Shown piece after piece: positions 21,643-33,430 of a DNA stretch of 64,000 nt. Every line of letters starts with the position of its first letter. Within the stretch, counting starts at the first letter, position 1. The notes below the pieces were generated by a model, which made no database searches, was not told the origin of the DNA, and saw nothing but the letters and a program-made list of their open reading frames with translations. Position numbers and translations under genes: made by a program. Source of the stretch: Paracamarosporium sp. OC-R06-R3 (lineage: Eukaryota > Ascomycota > Dothideomycetes > Pleosporales > Didymosphaeriaceae); the NCBI GenBank assembly GCA_019828545.1, contig JACVRA010000329.1, positions 62,001 through 126,000 on the forward strand. The letters run 5' to 3'.

Positions 21643-23615
21643 ATGGAGCTCGTTGTACAAGACTCGCCGCTGGCCGAGTATCTAGAGGGTCCGCTTCGCA
21701 TCCCGCCCTGATTACCCATCATCCCAGGTTGACAGTCATGGCAGGCCAGGGTCGTGGGTCTGCGCCGTCGTCCCCCACGAGCTCACCCACTCAAGAAGCC
21801 GCCAGCTTCGCGCCCCGGGGCCCTTCGACTCTGCGATCGCGGATACGGGATAGGCTGCCGCAGCCGCTGCGAGTGCGCGTTGGCCACCATGGCCCCGCCG
21901 CTCGCATCCACAGTGCCTGCTCGGTATGGGACGCCCTGGCCCTCTCTTGCACGCCACTAACGCCCTGCTAGAGAGCGGTGAACTCTAGGCTGGGTCGCGC
22001 CGACAACCAGCGATTCCTCGAACACTTCCGCTACCTCATCGTCGCCTCCCAACTGCTGAACGAGCCCGAGCGCGTGCGAGCGGCCGCCGTCCCCCGGTTC
22101 ACAGCCGCCGGCCCGCCAAACGAGTTCCAAGTTGCCACTACCAGCGTGACAGGTGCATCGCTGACAGGTGCGACCGCCTTTACGTTGGTATGGCTCATCC
22201 ATTGGTCGCGCGGGCAGGCTTCTGGTTTTAGCTGGAGCAGATTGTCTCTTGTGATCGCCGTATTCGCCGCTGTGGCCACAGCATGCTATGCTTACATGCG
22301 CCGGCAGTGGCTGCAGTACCTTCGCCAACAAGCCGTGGAGGGTGCATCTACCCTGGTCACAAATCTCCAAGCGTTCGAGACCTCAACGTCATCCGCACTC
22401 GCATTGATACAGGAAGTGGAGCTTGTTTCAAGGGGTTACCGACTGTGTGTAAACATTCTGCCTAAACGCCGTGCTTGTCCCCACTGACATCTTTCCAGAA
22501 GCAGTCCTCTCCCTCCAATCTCAAGGATGGAAGAAAAAGGCCAAGCCCGTCGTTGCCACCGCCTTCGTCGAACGCTTCATGCTGCGTACGCCGAGACTGG
22601 ACCAGTTTTCCTCGCACAAAGTGGCATACTCAGGCAGCTAGTCAACGATGATGATTTGGAGAGGTATCTCGACGTGTACGATGTCAGCAATCCAGATCTG
22701 CAAGACGCCGCGCAAGGGTACGATGAATCGGAGTTCGAGGACAACGAGTCTTTAAAGGCGCTCCGTGTGCATCAATACCGCCTTTCTACGCTACGTCGAG
22801 TCTATCTCTGCTCACTTCTTGCTTTGGAAGCAGATGGTGGCGAATCGGATTTCGCAAGATGGACTGCTGTGGTGGATTCCATGATAATCCTGGCTGCTGC
22901 AGCTGGTGACTGGACCGAGAAGTTTAACCGCATTGTTGCGGAAGAAGAGCAACCGCTCCCGTCGCCATTGAAGATACAACCTACACCCCATCGAGAACGC
23001 ATTCGCAGTTCTGTACGCAAACTCGGCGGCTTGTCTCAGGGCATCCGTGGGCTGCAAGCCAAGATGCAAATCCTCCGCGAAGAATCACATAAAAGCTTGG
23101 AAGAATCTGAGGACGTAACCGAGCTTGGGAGCCACCTGATGGCGCAGTACGACTCCATCGGTACCGACTTGAAGAACCTTGTTCAAGCTTGGGAAGCAGG
23201 CCGAAGCGCCCTCGTAATGAATATAGACCGACATGAACGTCGAGTATCTCAAGCTTCCAGCGGATTGCGATCACCTGTGCCCAGTCTCGGTGGTCTGACT
23301 GCCGTTGAGGAAGGCAGTCCGTCTGACGCATTGCGTGCTCTCAATGGTGAATCACTGAGTCCACAAGTGTCTGCACCGGCAAGCGAAGGAAGTAACTCGG
23401 ATGACGAAATCTTCGAAGCCATCGCCATTCCCAAAACTAGAATGTCGATGACAAGAGAGGAGCGAATGCAGAAGATCCAAGAAGATCGCGCACGACAAGC
23501 ATCCGCAAGAGAACAGCGAGAAGCAAACAACAATGTGATGAAAGAACTAGAGTCGGTCCTTAAGATTGCCAGACCTCAACGCATCGGTCCCACTGGGAGG
23601 ATAACGAGTATTTGA
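21643..23615 (+). CDS. Vezatin / myosin-binding domain membrane protein (INP2-like)
   Basis: Likely membrane adaptor. The domain is named from vezatin and from yeast Inp2, the peroxisomal receptor of myosin V. Exons 21643-21688, 21745-21923, 21972-22444 and 22499-23615 give 604 aa. The product starts MELVVQDSPLAEYLEGQGRG. A conserved block LGRADNQRFLEHFRYLIVAS precedes two membrane helices (about 137-155, TAFTLVWLIHW; about 166-183, LVIAVFAAVATACYAYM). Then come RRQWLQYLRQQAVEGASTLV, VELVSRGYRL and SSPLPPISRM. The C-terminal half is cytosolic and helical, with GGLSQGIRGLQAKMQILREE and a coiled region up to RMQKIQEDRARQASAREQRE. Intron 1 has an unusual GTCCGC donor and is the weakest junction. 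Peroxisomal location is only an analogy. Confidence 0.82.
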
Positions 23616-24913
23616 TTTCCTTTGTTCAATGTCTCAACTAATGATTGTTTTTTTCGGCAGCGCTTTTCAGGCATTTTGCGCCCCAAAAAAATTCGTAATA
23701 TTTGATCCATACTGCTTACGCTGATTTTCCTTTACATGTCTTGTCTCTGGCTAAATTTACATGTTTTGGCGCATATCTTGGGGTTTAGCCTGCGTGCTTC
23801 TGATACGCATTAGCTTTGTAGCTTGGATTGGGTGGGGTTTGGGCTTTTCAAGGGTGGCCAATGGTCTCGACTGGGGTCTAGATGAGCATCATGTGCTTCG
23901 TTCTTGTTAATATATAATGTATGAATGATCAAGGGTATACCGCGAAGATGTTGGTCGAGCGTGCAAAGAGGATCAGTGAGTTGTCTGTGCCACTATCATG
24001 TTGATGATATCAGAGCGGGGTGTGCAATTGCGTTTTTTACTATGCCATGCTTTTACGGTTAGTTACTACCAGCAGAGATGGAGAAGGGCGCCCATTCGCA
24101 AGCCCGCCAACAACTAGATGCCCCATCTGACTATTTTCCTATTCAAGTTTTCGAGTCACCAGCTGCAAGCCCTTAGAAGTTTTGGGATAAGTACTTGTTC
24201 ACACGGGATTCTTGATATTGGACTCTTCAGCCGAGGCGACCTAATGATATGCGTCTTGTTCGACATTGGGCCAATGCCAATGACGGCTTGTTCTCTTTAG
24301 TGTGTAACACAAGTCGGGCCGTCTGCAATTAGCCGTTGTAACATTGTGAGTCGGCGAGGCCGCATGCTTATTAAGTAACAGTTTTCGATTTGGAGTCGTC
24401 CTCCCCAATCGTGGGTAAATAGATTAGCGGGCCGTGCCGGGAATTTCCAAAGCGGGTCTCTCCTGGCAACTTCTGTTTCAACTTCATTCCATCTGCTTTC
24501 CCCTTGAGCAAGAATACGTCGTCTATTCAATCCATATTTCCTCACTAGGCTCAGATACTCACGCTCGCGAGGTCAAATATGAGAACGAATCAGCAACAGC
24601 AAATTCTGTCTCATTGCGAAGTCATGATCCTACACAATAGCTACTGACTCTGCAGTTGCCATTGTTATTGAAATTGATTCAGGGTGAATTGTCTCCTTGC
24701 ATTTTGAACTTTTCAACAGAACACAATACCTTTAATTGACATGAAACACTTTTCAGTTGTCTACGCTAAACAATTTCGGAGCGTGCAGAAAACTGCTGGA
24801 AAACAAAAGAGAAGCGAAAAAGAGATAACTAAGATACCATTATGAACAGAAACAAACTCTGACGCAAATTTTCAGCAGCACATTCTTCGGCCATATGGCA
24901 ACTGATCGCGATA
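23616..24913. other. Intergenic, start of gene-poor island
   Basis: About 1.3 kb with no gene, RNA or repeat recognised. It contains the vezatin-gene 3' UTR. Confidence 0.5.
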
Positions 24914-25779
24914 TCATCTAGAGGAACGGGATCGGACTTGGCCAGGGGGAGCTCCATGTCTCTTACGCCTATGTTTGAGAAGGGCATCCGATCGGAAGAA
25001 GATGTGTCCACACTCGGGACACACACACCTTCTCGTTCCTGCGTAAGCGGTGCAGATTCGAGACCCCTGGTGGCGGGTAAGGTTACCCCTCGCGTGCTCG
25101 CCGGTCATCACCAGGCCGCATCCACATCGAAGCGTGTATACTGCATTCATTTGGGTATATTCTCCCGGAGCAGTTCTCTCCTGAGCTACGATCTCTCGAG
25201 ATTGGCCTGAAAATGTATATACGGATGCCAGAGGCATGTGGTTATACGAAGTGTATGTGCCGGCAATTTCGAACTCGTGTGTCGGATCTTCACTGACCGT
25301 CTTCATTAGCAATGAGCCAAAGTTTATCAGTATCTATTCTCACCAACTGTGGCTTTGCTCCTGAATATGTGGACTGAACGGGATCTGGGAAGCTTGTAAG
25401 ATATCAAGCAAGTTCACCGGTGTCGTCCCAGTCCGGCAAGCATATCGGACGTCACCGTGTTGTTCTGGATGCAATACGCTCTGGTTCTCATAGCTCCCAT
25501 GGCGGATTGTCTGTGCGAGATACGCTTCCTGAATTGGAACCGCATCGGTCGAGGATAGTTCATGTGTTCCATTCAACGTTTCTAGATGGGCATATCAGAG
25601 CTGCTAAACGAACATCAGAACCCCTGAGGTTGTATACCATATGAATTTGCAGCTTGCACAGTGGCTGCCCACGTTTGTTGTCCGCTTTCTGGACAACCAT
25701 ATGCCATAAGTGGTTCATCCCAGACCTCATCATGCCGCTGTCCGTAGGAGCCTGAAGGATCCCAATCTCCACTCGCCAT
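24914..25779 (-). CDS. Uncharacterised C2H2 zinc-finger protein
   Basis: Probable DNA-binding protein of unknown function. Exons 25638-25779, 25344-25581 and 24914-25292 give 252 aa from an ATG at 25779, and both introns (56 and 51 bp) restore a single frame. The first 150 or so residues are polar and disordered (MASGDWDPSGSYGQRHDEVW). The C-terminus has a non-standard CGCGLVMTGEHARGNLTRH segment ending in a Cys. A canonical finger follows: CPECGHIFFRSDALLKHRRK then RH. The finger layout resembles the paired C-terminal fingers of several fungal orphan regulators. The frame can also continue upstream across a 73-bp intron (25794-25866, gtaagc...cccacag) into an exon reaching about 25978, with no ATG found, so the true start is open. 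The gene stands alone in a gene-poor island. Confidence 0.6.
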
Positions 25780-25979
25780 ATCCTTATTCAATGCTGTGGG
25801 AATTACACGCCCAGCGATTGTATCGATTAATCCGATGAAATGCTGCTGGACTAAGCTTGTGCTTACTCGAAACTAGATCGTTAAGCTTTACTCCGAAGGA
25901 TTGGTTTGAGGGACTGCTCGTCAGAGGGACGTCGGTCGTTGGTAAATTGATGGATTGGTCTCGTGGTCTTGTCCGCACT

Positions 25980-28900
25980 AATTTGACACCATGATCTTTG
26001 TGAGGTGGGTCAGAAACGGACGGTCAAATCAAACAGCGGGGCCTACCGTGTGCAATATATGGAAAGGCTCATACCTAGGAAGGAAAAGAGCGTGTAAATA
26101 GAATGCACGCTGGCAAGGAGGTTTCACCTGGGCTAGTGGCCGTCCCGTTGTGCAAGGATGAATGGACTGGTCTCAGGAAGCAAGGCTACCCTGCTATGGA
26201 AGCCCCGAGGATATGGTGGCGATGAATTTAGAGAGCAGGATAAGAACGACCTGGTGCCACATTGCTGTCGAGGTTCATCTTCCTAGGGGTTTCTTCGACT
26301 TTCTCCGGCGTTTGATGAGCCTGTGATTGGTTTTTGCGAGGGTATGCAGCCCAGGCGGCACGCGCCGAGGTACATTGATTTCTTGTGATACAAGCAGCAC
26401 TGCGTGCCAGCGTGTCGCTGGCCACTACTGATCATTGGGACAACGAAAGAACGCATTCAACCACCGCAGCGGAATCGAATCCTAAATCGTTCCCAACTTG
26501 AGGCGATCATTGGAGCCTAATGCATGTAGTCACTTGTGGTCATGAGATCTTCTGCCACGCAAGTTGTAGTTACGAAAACCGGCCTGGCTGCAATCATGAA
26601 ATGGAGAAAGTTCCGACTTAGCCGGAGAGGGGGCATGGGTTCGAAGTCAGTATTGGGAGGATAGACACTGCACCTCGACAACAAACGACACAGCCAAATA
26701 GAAGGAGGTTGTTTGAGCGATGCTGTATCACCATTCCGATAAGTGGATACTGTCATGTATGGGCGATAGATTTGGCTCACTTCCTTTTTGGCTTCTCTGA
26801 CAATCGGGATAATCTACACAAACCATGTCGTAGTATCCCAGACGAGATGCCTTTCAAGCTGACGGATCCTCTCCGCTCGAATGAACCATTCCACAAAACT
26901 CTCTCCCTGGCAAACCTTGTCACTAACAGCTCTTTCTCTTCAGTTCGTTCATTCGTGGCCGCATGGACGCTACATCATAAACGTTACACACGGGGCTGTC
27001 GCGTGTTAGGCCGCGTACCGCAAGCGCAGCGACAAACTCGTAGATGAGCGTCTATGGCGATAATTCCATCGGGATAGATGGAGAAATGGTACAGCGCGAT
27101 TAGATCGGCAGAGTACTCTTTTCTGGGCCACTCGCTTTGTGTGATGGTAGCACACCTATGCCCTTACGCCGTACCCAAATCTCAGTCCGTCCTTACGGTA
27201 ATTATAGGTACGATGCTTGGAATTGTATATCTTTCCGGAGAGGCTCGGTATGTTCCATACCACTATCTGATTGATCACGGACGCCCTGTCCCGTCCACGT
27301 CCGCGGTATAGTGGACAGGCAGTAGCCCTCTGTAACAAATTGCAGACTGTATGTCATCTTTCATGCCTTTTTGAACAGTTCGGGTTTCAATTAACAAGCC
27401 ACGATGGCTTTCTACTGAACACAACCAGTTCAACGTTCTCGACGCTAGATTTCGTAACCGCAAGGAGCGACGCCTTGGATACCGCTTCCCGCCTGCTCAG
27501 GAATGCGCTAACGATGACAACCTTCAATCAAGGTTACCGCAGAGAACAGGCAACGAAAACAATCATTCCTGCCAGTTCTTGAACGAAACTGAAATACACT
27601 GTAAGGTATTACAAATTAGGACTTGCATTTTCCGGGTTCCACACCTCGGGGAAGAGCTTTTGCTGATCCCATTCGGGCATTGTCGCCAACTCCTTTGGCT
27701 ATTAATGCCCTGGTCAATATGCTTACCACCAGGATTTCAGGTTATACTCGCTATGTTACATGCATGTGTGATGCCAATAGGGACGATATCTGATCACAAA
27801 CCTCGCACAAAGAAGTTTGCTTGTCAGTGTCACTGCGAAGAGGGGCAAACATTTGACTGGGATCAGCAAGCGTGGTTGGCTGTCACTGTCCTCTCACAGT
27901 TCTCAAAACTAGGGGGGTTGCATTTCTCCACTCGGGCTTAAACAAGATCAGGCAAACACGAACCCCACGCACCATGCAATGCTTCGCCTAAGAGTGAGAA
28001 GGAACCGGAGATACGCGCAGCGTACAAATACGCAGCCCGAAGGGCGGCAGCTAGCTGAACTTCATCACGCATAAACGATGATACAAGTTCAAAGCATGTA
28101 GAACACACAATTTACAGAACTCTTGGGGCTGCCAATTTGCGGCTCTCCTAGAGTGTTAGTCCGATCGGATATAGGGAAGTTTATTAACCCTCCCACGTCC
28201 ACCCTCTTGCAAAGTTGTCTAAATCTCCATTACAAAATAGTGGTAGATACATCAAGCCACACGAAAACGACGACACAATTCCGATTATTTCGACTGATAT
28301 GCACAGTATGCATGGAAGCAGCAAACATCTGCTGCAGGCATAATAAAAAGCAAGATTGAACATAGCTATGTGGTGGCACAGCGTAGAGGCATATCCACAG
28401 TCCCATGCTGTGTGAGATGATTACTATACACGCTCTATCTGATTTTTCTTAGATACTAGCGCTACAAGGCCAGGGATACAATGAAGCTATCCTGCATGTA
28501 GAATAATGATGGGCTTCCAGTTGTGGTTTTGACATTGTACCATTGACAAGATCCACTATTTACTACTGATCTTGAAGACGCTATAGAAACCGTCACGGCT
28601 CTAAGATAAAATGGTCGTCCTTCTCTGGAACACAACTTTCCTTCTACGATACACTCGAAGCATATGGCGCACCTTACTGCAAGCGGTTCCCAGAACTCTT
28701 CCCTGTTTTGCGTTCCAGGGTAATCAGACCTTCATCGGGTTTTAATTTTTCCTTTCTTTCGTATGTGCAAGTGTACAGCTTGTCCTTGTAGTACCCCCAT
28801 TCATTCTCGTGATCGTCCTATTACAGTGGCTCTACGCGTCCCCGTGGAGTTGCTCTGTATACAATCGGAACCAGATTTACGAATCGGCTCTATGATTCCT

Positions 28901-31621
28901 TAACTCCTTCCTATGCATTAATTATGCGCTGCGGGCTGACGGCCTCACCGCCTCGTCGCCCACGCATTCTTCTTTCTCGTCCTTATCCTTTCATTTCAAG
29001 ATCCCACACATGCTTCGTACGGGTTACTCAATACGCTCAACTTCATGCGAGGGGTGGTCGTCCATCACATCGTGGTAGGATATGGTTGGTTGGTTACGCA
29101 TGCCCAGAAATTAAGACAGCACAAAATGGAGAATATTCGGGATCAAACTAAGAAGCACGGGTGGATTTCGGAGAGTGTGTGTTACACACCTAGGCACCGA
29201 AACGTAGTACCGCAGGAAGTAGTTGTTCCATTCTTCGTTATACTGCATTCTCTTTCAACACTAGGGGTCAAACGCAGGATTTCCTGGAGCGGCATCAGGA
29301 ACGTGAGCTATCAGATCCGGATGACTTCCTGCAGACGCATAATATCATCAGGCCAATAAGGTATGCGTCTCAGGTTGGGCGACTAACAGCAATCTCTACC
29401 TAAGCGCTGGCGCTAATGCCACCGTTTGTGGAAGGTTGTCATGCTTCGCTGTACCAAGGTCGTTGCATCATGCACAAACCTTGTTTCGACGTTCATGGCG
29501 CAGATCTGAGGTATTAAGCATGACCCACAAGATGGATTCATATGCGAAGGACGGAAATAGCGACGTGTAAAGAAAAACATCACAGAGAGCATTCCATACA
29601 ATAATAAGAGGATATTTCAGATGTGCCGATACTTAAGATGGTGAATGAGTAGAAGCGTATGTAAATTTAGAGCCAAAGCAGTTTTCAGTGAAGATGACAT
29701 ATCACATTCGTGGACCCGGTTGACAAATCATATTCTCTTGGTCTCTGCCAATATCAACCCCATGCTAACTATAGACACCGTTACTATGGACTTCTCCAAG
29801 CCTTTCATAGCACTGGCATACCCGTCTCAGAATAGCCCTCCGTGTAATGTTTAAGCCTGTCATCTGGACGACGGGGATGTCATAATACGTGTCTTGTCTT
29901 CCCAACGGTTGATTAGTGCGGGGGTACTTGGTCTGCAGGTGGCATTGATTGCTGCATGCATGTTCACTAATAAAAATCGCTCCATATTTTCTTATTCCCG
30001 CACGTTACCTTCGAGATGTCACTGCTACACCAGTAACCACGCATGCAGGGCCTTAGCAGTTTATCGTACCTTCAGCGGTTGACTCAATTGATCAGCTCCT
30101 CTAGTCCGAGGACGTATGCATCATTAATCTTGACCATCGTGTTGTGTACTTCTCGACCGTTCAAAGGTCCGTCGCATGGGAGAGAGACTATGTAGCAATT
30201 TCACTGGTGTGAGCCAGTTCGTCCAGAAACAGACATGGTGTTCTAATTTGCCGCTACGATATCGAGTCGGCGAGCAGCCAATCGAAGGAACAACTGCTGA
30301 AGTTGACTGTAATGCACACAAATTAGTCCGGATAGAATGTTAGTTGACATTCATGGCTTCCACTTCTTGTTTGCATTTGGTCGTTGCACCGCTCGCGCTC
30401 GGACTGGCACGTAACAGATACTGCCATTCGATTATGGCCATACAAGCTGCCCCCTGCGGTAGCCGTCAGACCGAATTCCTTAAAGGATGTTCCTGTCTGA
30501 CAAAGGGCACAGATAGGAACGACGTCAGGAACAACGCACGGAATCTATGAGGGTCTCATGAGACACTGATACATGACGTAGTCCGAGCTGAATTGAGCGG
30601 AACGCGTCCGCGAGAGCTCGTTCGGGATACACATGCAATGTAGCCTCTTTCGTCTTGACCATGTGAGAACCAAGGCCGAGAAATGATAAAGGGGAGCAAG
30701 ATGAAACGCAAAACGACCGCCGTTGAAGTGCGAACGAAATCTGAAAAGCGAACGTAATAACCTGCTAAAGATGCTGAGTCGGTTGCCGAGCTAAGAGCGT
30801 TCGTCGTCTTTGCGAAAAAAAAAAAGAAAATCATCAGATGCAGTAATGAAGAGCTGATACTGGTGCGTGGTTGTTTCGACTCACCATTATTTGTCGAGCT
30901 TAGAGACCTCGAGTATATAGACCGATCAGGGAAGAGGGACATTCAAGATGTGTTATCCTCGGGGGATCATCGAACAGTCAAAGTGCGTCATCAGATTTGA
31001 CGTTTAATAGTTTGACATAACCATGGTAGGGGAGATTCTCCTGAAGATAAGCTTTATGTTCTCTAGGCGTGACTGTCTTCATAACACTTGGGCAATCCTT
31101 TGAGCCGCCAAGAATGACCTCTGGTACCAGTAACAATGTATAAGCAGACTCGGTAACATGTGTTACCTTAAAATGAGTGACAAAACGCCATGCCCAGTTT
31201 TCTTTCCTAGCCGAGGGCAGGATATGATGCTAAGTCGAATAGTTCGACGACTAAAGTATAGGTGATGCATCGTTGCTGAATACCGTCACGGTGATGGCGA
31301 GGACGTCGCGATCAAGAAACGAGTTATATTTTTGCGGTAGCAAGAGACACCACTCTTGCCGAATGAAATAACTCACCCATTTGCTTAGCATCTTGACAAC
31401 CAGGATGCTAGTTCAGACACGAACGCATCGCTTGTGCATATATTATCAATCTTCACATTTCTTCACAAGTTCGTATAGTGAGGTCGTTCAAATTCTGAAT
31501 TAATATCAGACTACTTGCATTACGAGCAGTACACGATGTCTACACCTTCCTCCAAATACTCGTACAGGTGCAGCTTCACAACCGCTCCAATATGAATGCG
31601 TCTCCCACCCGTCGTACCCGT
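25980..31621. other. Gene-poor island, about 5.6 kb
   Basis: No gene with recognisable family motifs. Frames are short and scattered on both strands. One set of minus-strand segments at 27609-28086 looks like decayed or unrecognised exons and is listed separately. I saw no terminal repeats or transposase motifs. Confidence 0.5.
27609..28086 (-). other. Possible exons of an unrecognised or decayed gene
   Basis: Three minus-strand pieces read like protein. The first (near 28086-27950) holds MRDEVQLAAALRAAYLYAAR. The second (27760-27832) holds DKQTSLCEVCDQISSLLASH. The third (27609-27698) holds LATMPEWDQQKLFPEVW and ends in a stop. Pieces two and three join over a 61-bp intron (gtaaca...aatag). 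The junction between pieces one and two could not be fixed, since the best donor and acceptor disagree in phase. It could be a real small gene, a pseudogene or chance. Confidence 0.25.
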
Positions 31622-33097
31622 CTAGTTGTACTGCATGTAAGTAGCCGTAGAGTTGAATTTCAAGTTGCCCTTGATGACCTTGTCCACAGCAGCCAAGAAA
31701 TCCTTCTCAGTCGCAACCTTCCTCCTTGCACGGATTGCGAACATACCCGCCTCGGTCGCCACACTTCTCAGTTCAGCACCGGTGCTATTTGGACATAACC
31801 GTGAGATGAGCTCCCAACGAATGTCGCGCTCGACGCTCATGCTCTTTGCGTGAATGCGTAGAATGTTGGCACGGCCCTCCATATCTGGGAGCGAGAATTC
31901 AATCTTTCGATCGATACGACCGGGACGCATGAGCGCGGGGTCGAGCGTGGATGGTCTGTTGGTTGCGAACATGACCTTAATGTTTCCGCGGGAGTCGAAA
32001 CCGTCGAGTTGTGTGATAAGCTCCAACATGGTTCGCTGGACTTCATTGTCGCCTCCTGCGCCATCATCGAAACGTGCACCACCGATGGCATCGACTTCGT
32101 CGAAGAAAATGATGCATGCCTTCTTTGTCCGTGCCATTTCGAAGAGCTCACGCACCATTCGCGCGCCCTCACCAACGTACTTTTGCACTAGCTCAGAGCC
32201 AATGACTCTTATGAAAGTAGCATCTGTTCGGTTCGCAACGGCTCGAGCGCATAGCGTCTTTCCGGTTCCGGGAGGGCCATAGAGAAGGGCGCCCTTGGGA
32301 GGATCGATACCGAGGTTCACAAAGCGCTCGGGGGAGAGGAGTGGCATCTCGACAACTTCTCGTAATTTCTCGATCTGCTCTTTGCAACCTCCCACATCGC
32401 CATAGGTAACATCGGGCTTGTCTTCAACCGTCATCATAGTCACCGAAGGGTCGATCTTCGGCGGTAGCGGAAGGAGAATCTGGTACTTGTTCCTATCAAC
32501 ACCTACACGCATGCCTTCTTCAATATCCGTCGGTGATACCCGCTCGCCGAGGTTGACGACGAACTTGGCGATCTGCTTGACGTTGATGACATATTTGCTC
32601 TTCTCCGAGTCCTTCTCGTCTTCTATTATCTTTGTGCATCGGGCGACTTGGAGGGGCTGTTCTTCTTGCATGCGTTGTCGGTCGGCGGCAATATCCCAGA
32701 GATGTGGAGGTGCAAGGCCGGTGTCTGATTCCTAGAGAGCAGTCAGAGGCTGTATGGGCACACGAGTGCGTTGCGGACAAGGTACCTTGACACCTGGACA
32801 CTGTTAGTGGGGTCTGCATTTTGAATGTACACGACGAAACTTACCGATCTTTTCGTTTATGGTTTGCTGCTTGTCCTTGATCTCCTTCTCGAGCTTCTTG
32901 AGCTCCGCGCCATACGGTGCCGCACCGTACGTCTTCAGTACCTGGATATCCCTGCCCCTCATTCAGCATCCAGCATCGTCCCGTGGGCACGGTGCATCTT
33001 ACTCATCGGTCAGAGGTGTGATTTTCTTCTCCTCGATCTCGTCGTCGGCGAAGTTCTTCTGGTACTTCTCCCAGCTGGAGCCCGTGGCGGAGGGCAT
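31622..33097 (-). CDS. RPT1: 26S proteasome regulatory ATPase RPT1 (PSMC2), with an 8-nt micro-exon
   Basis: AAA+ subunit of the 19S base, which unfolds substrates and threads them into the 20S core. Exons 33003-33097, 32845-32951, 32786-32793 and 31622-32731 give 439 aa. The product starts [20 protein letters not shown], followed by a coiled coil ([19 protein letters not shown]) and the OB region. Walker A is GPPGTGKT at about 222-229 and Walker B is [11 protein letters not shown]. The Arg-finger region is [16 protein letters not shown]. The C-terminus STATYMQYN is the RPT1-type tail. The third exon (GTGTCAAG) is required to read [15 protein letters not shown]; the introns on either side are 51 and 54 bp. 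The gene is divergent from CCT4, with 333 bp between the starts. I looked for the Rpn4/PACE site GGTGGCAAA in the promoter and did not find it. Confidence 0.96.
32786..32793 (-). other. RPT1: 8-nt micro-exon of RPT1
   Basis: The gene-strand sequence GTGTCAAG lies between introns 32794-32844 (gtaagt...tccag) and 32732-32785 (gtacct...tctag). With the preceding G it encodes Gly-Val-Lys of the family sequence. Skipping it would shift the frame. Confidence 0.85.
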
Positions 33098-33430
33098 GTT
33101 TGCGCTTCAGACAACGTGCGGAGGCGGCCTCGGAAGCGGTGGTGATGGGCGGGAATGGACGGGGTATGGCGGGTGCGTATCCGGCGGCAGCGAGTGCGTG
33201 CAGGCGTGCGTGTGGTGGTTTGGGGTGTAGATGGCGAGTGACGGCGTTGTAATACACAGAGGGTAGCTGTCAGGCTGTCGGCGAATCGGCGCTTCAATCG
33301 CGCCTTCCGAAGTTCCCCCGCCGCGCGCCTCGAATTTATCGCGTTGACCCCAGAATTCACGAGGCAGCAGCTCCTCGCAACACGACACGCGATACCCTCT
33401 TAGGTCTTTTAATTCGTTCACACACACAAG
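33098..33430. promoter_or_regulatory. Bidirectional promoter region RPT1/CCT4
   Basis: 333 bp between the start codons of two proteostasis genes. A TTC-GAA-TTC-like string near 33307-33316 has the wrong spacing for a heat-shock element, and no PACE site is present. Confidence 0.55.

Noticed and set aside
30354..30550. A 65-codon frame that begins like a signal peptide
   Set aside because: Weak start context, no family resemblance and no second exon. A hydrophobic N-terminus alone is not enough.
33307..33316. Heat-shock element between RPT1 and CCT4
   Set aside because: TTC-C-GAA-G-TTC has one base between the units, where the element needs two.
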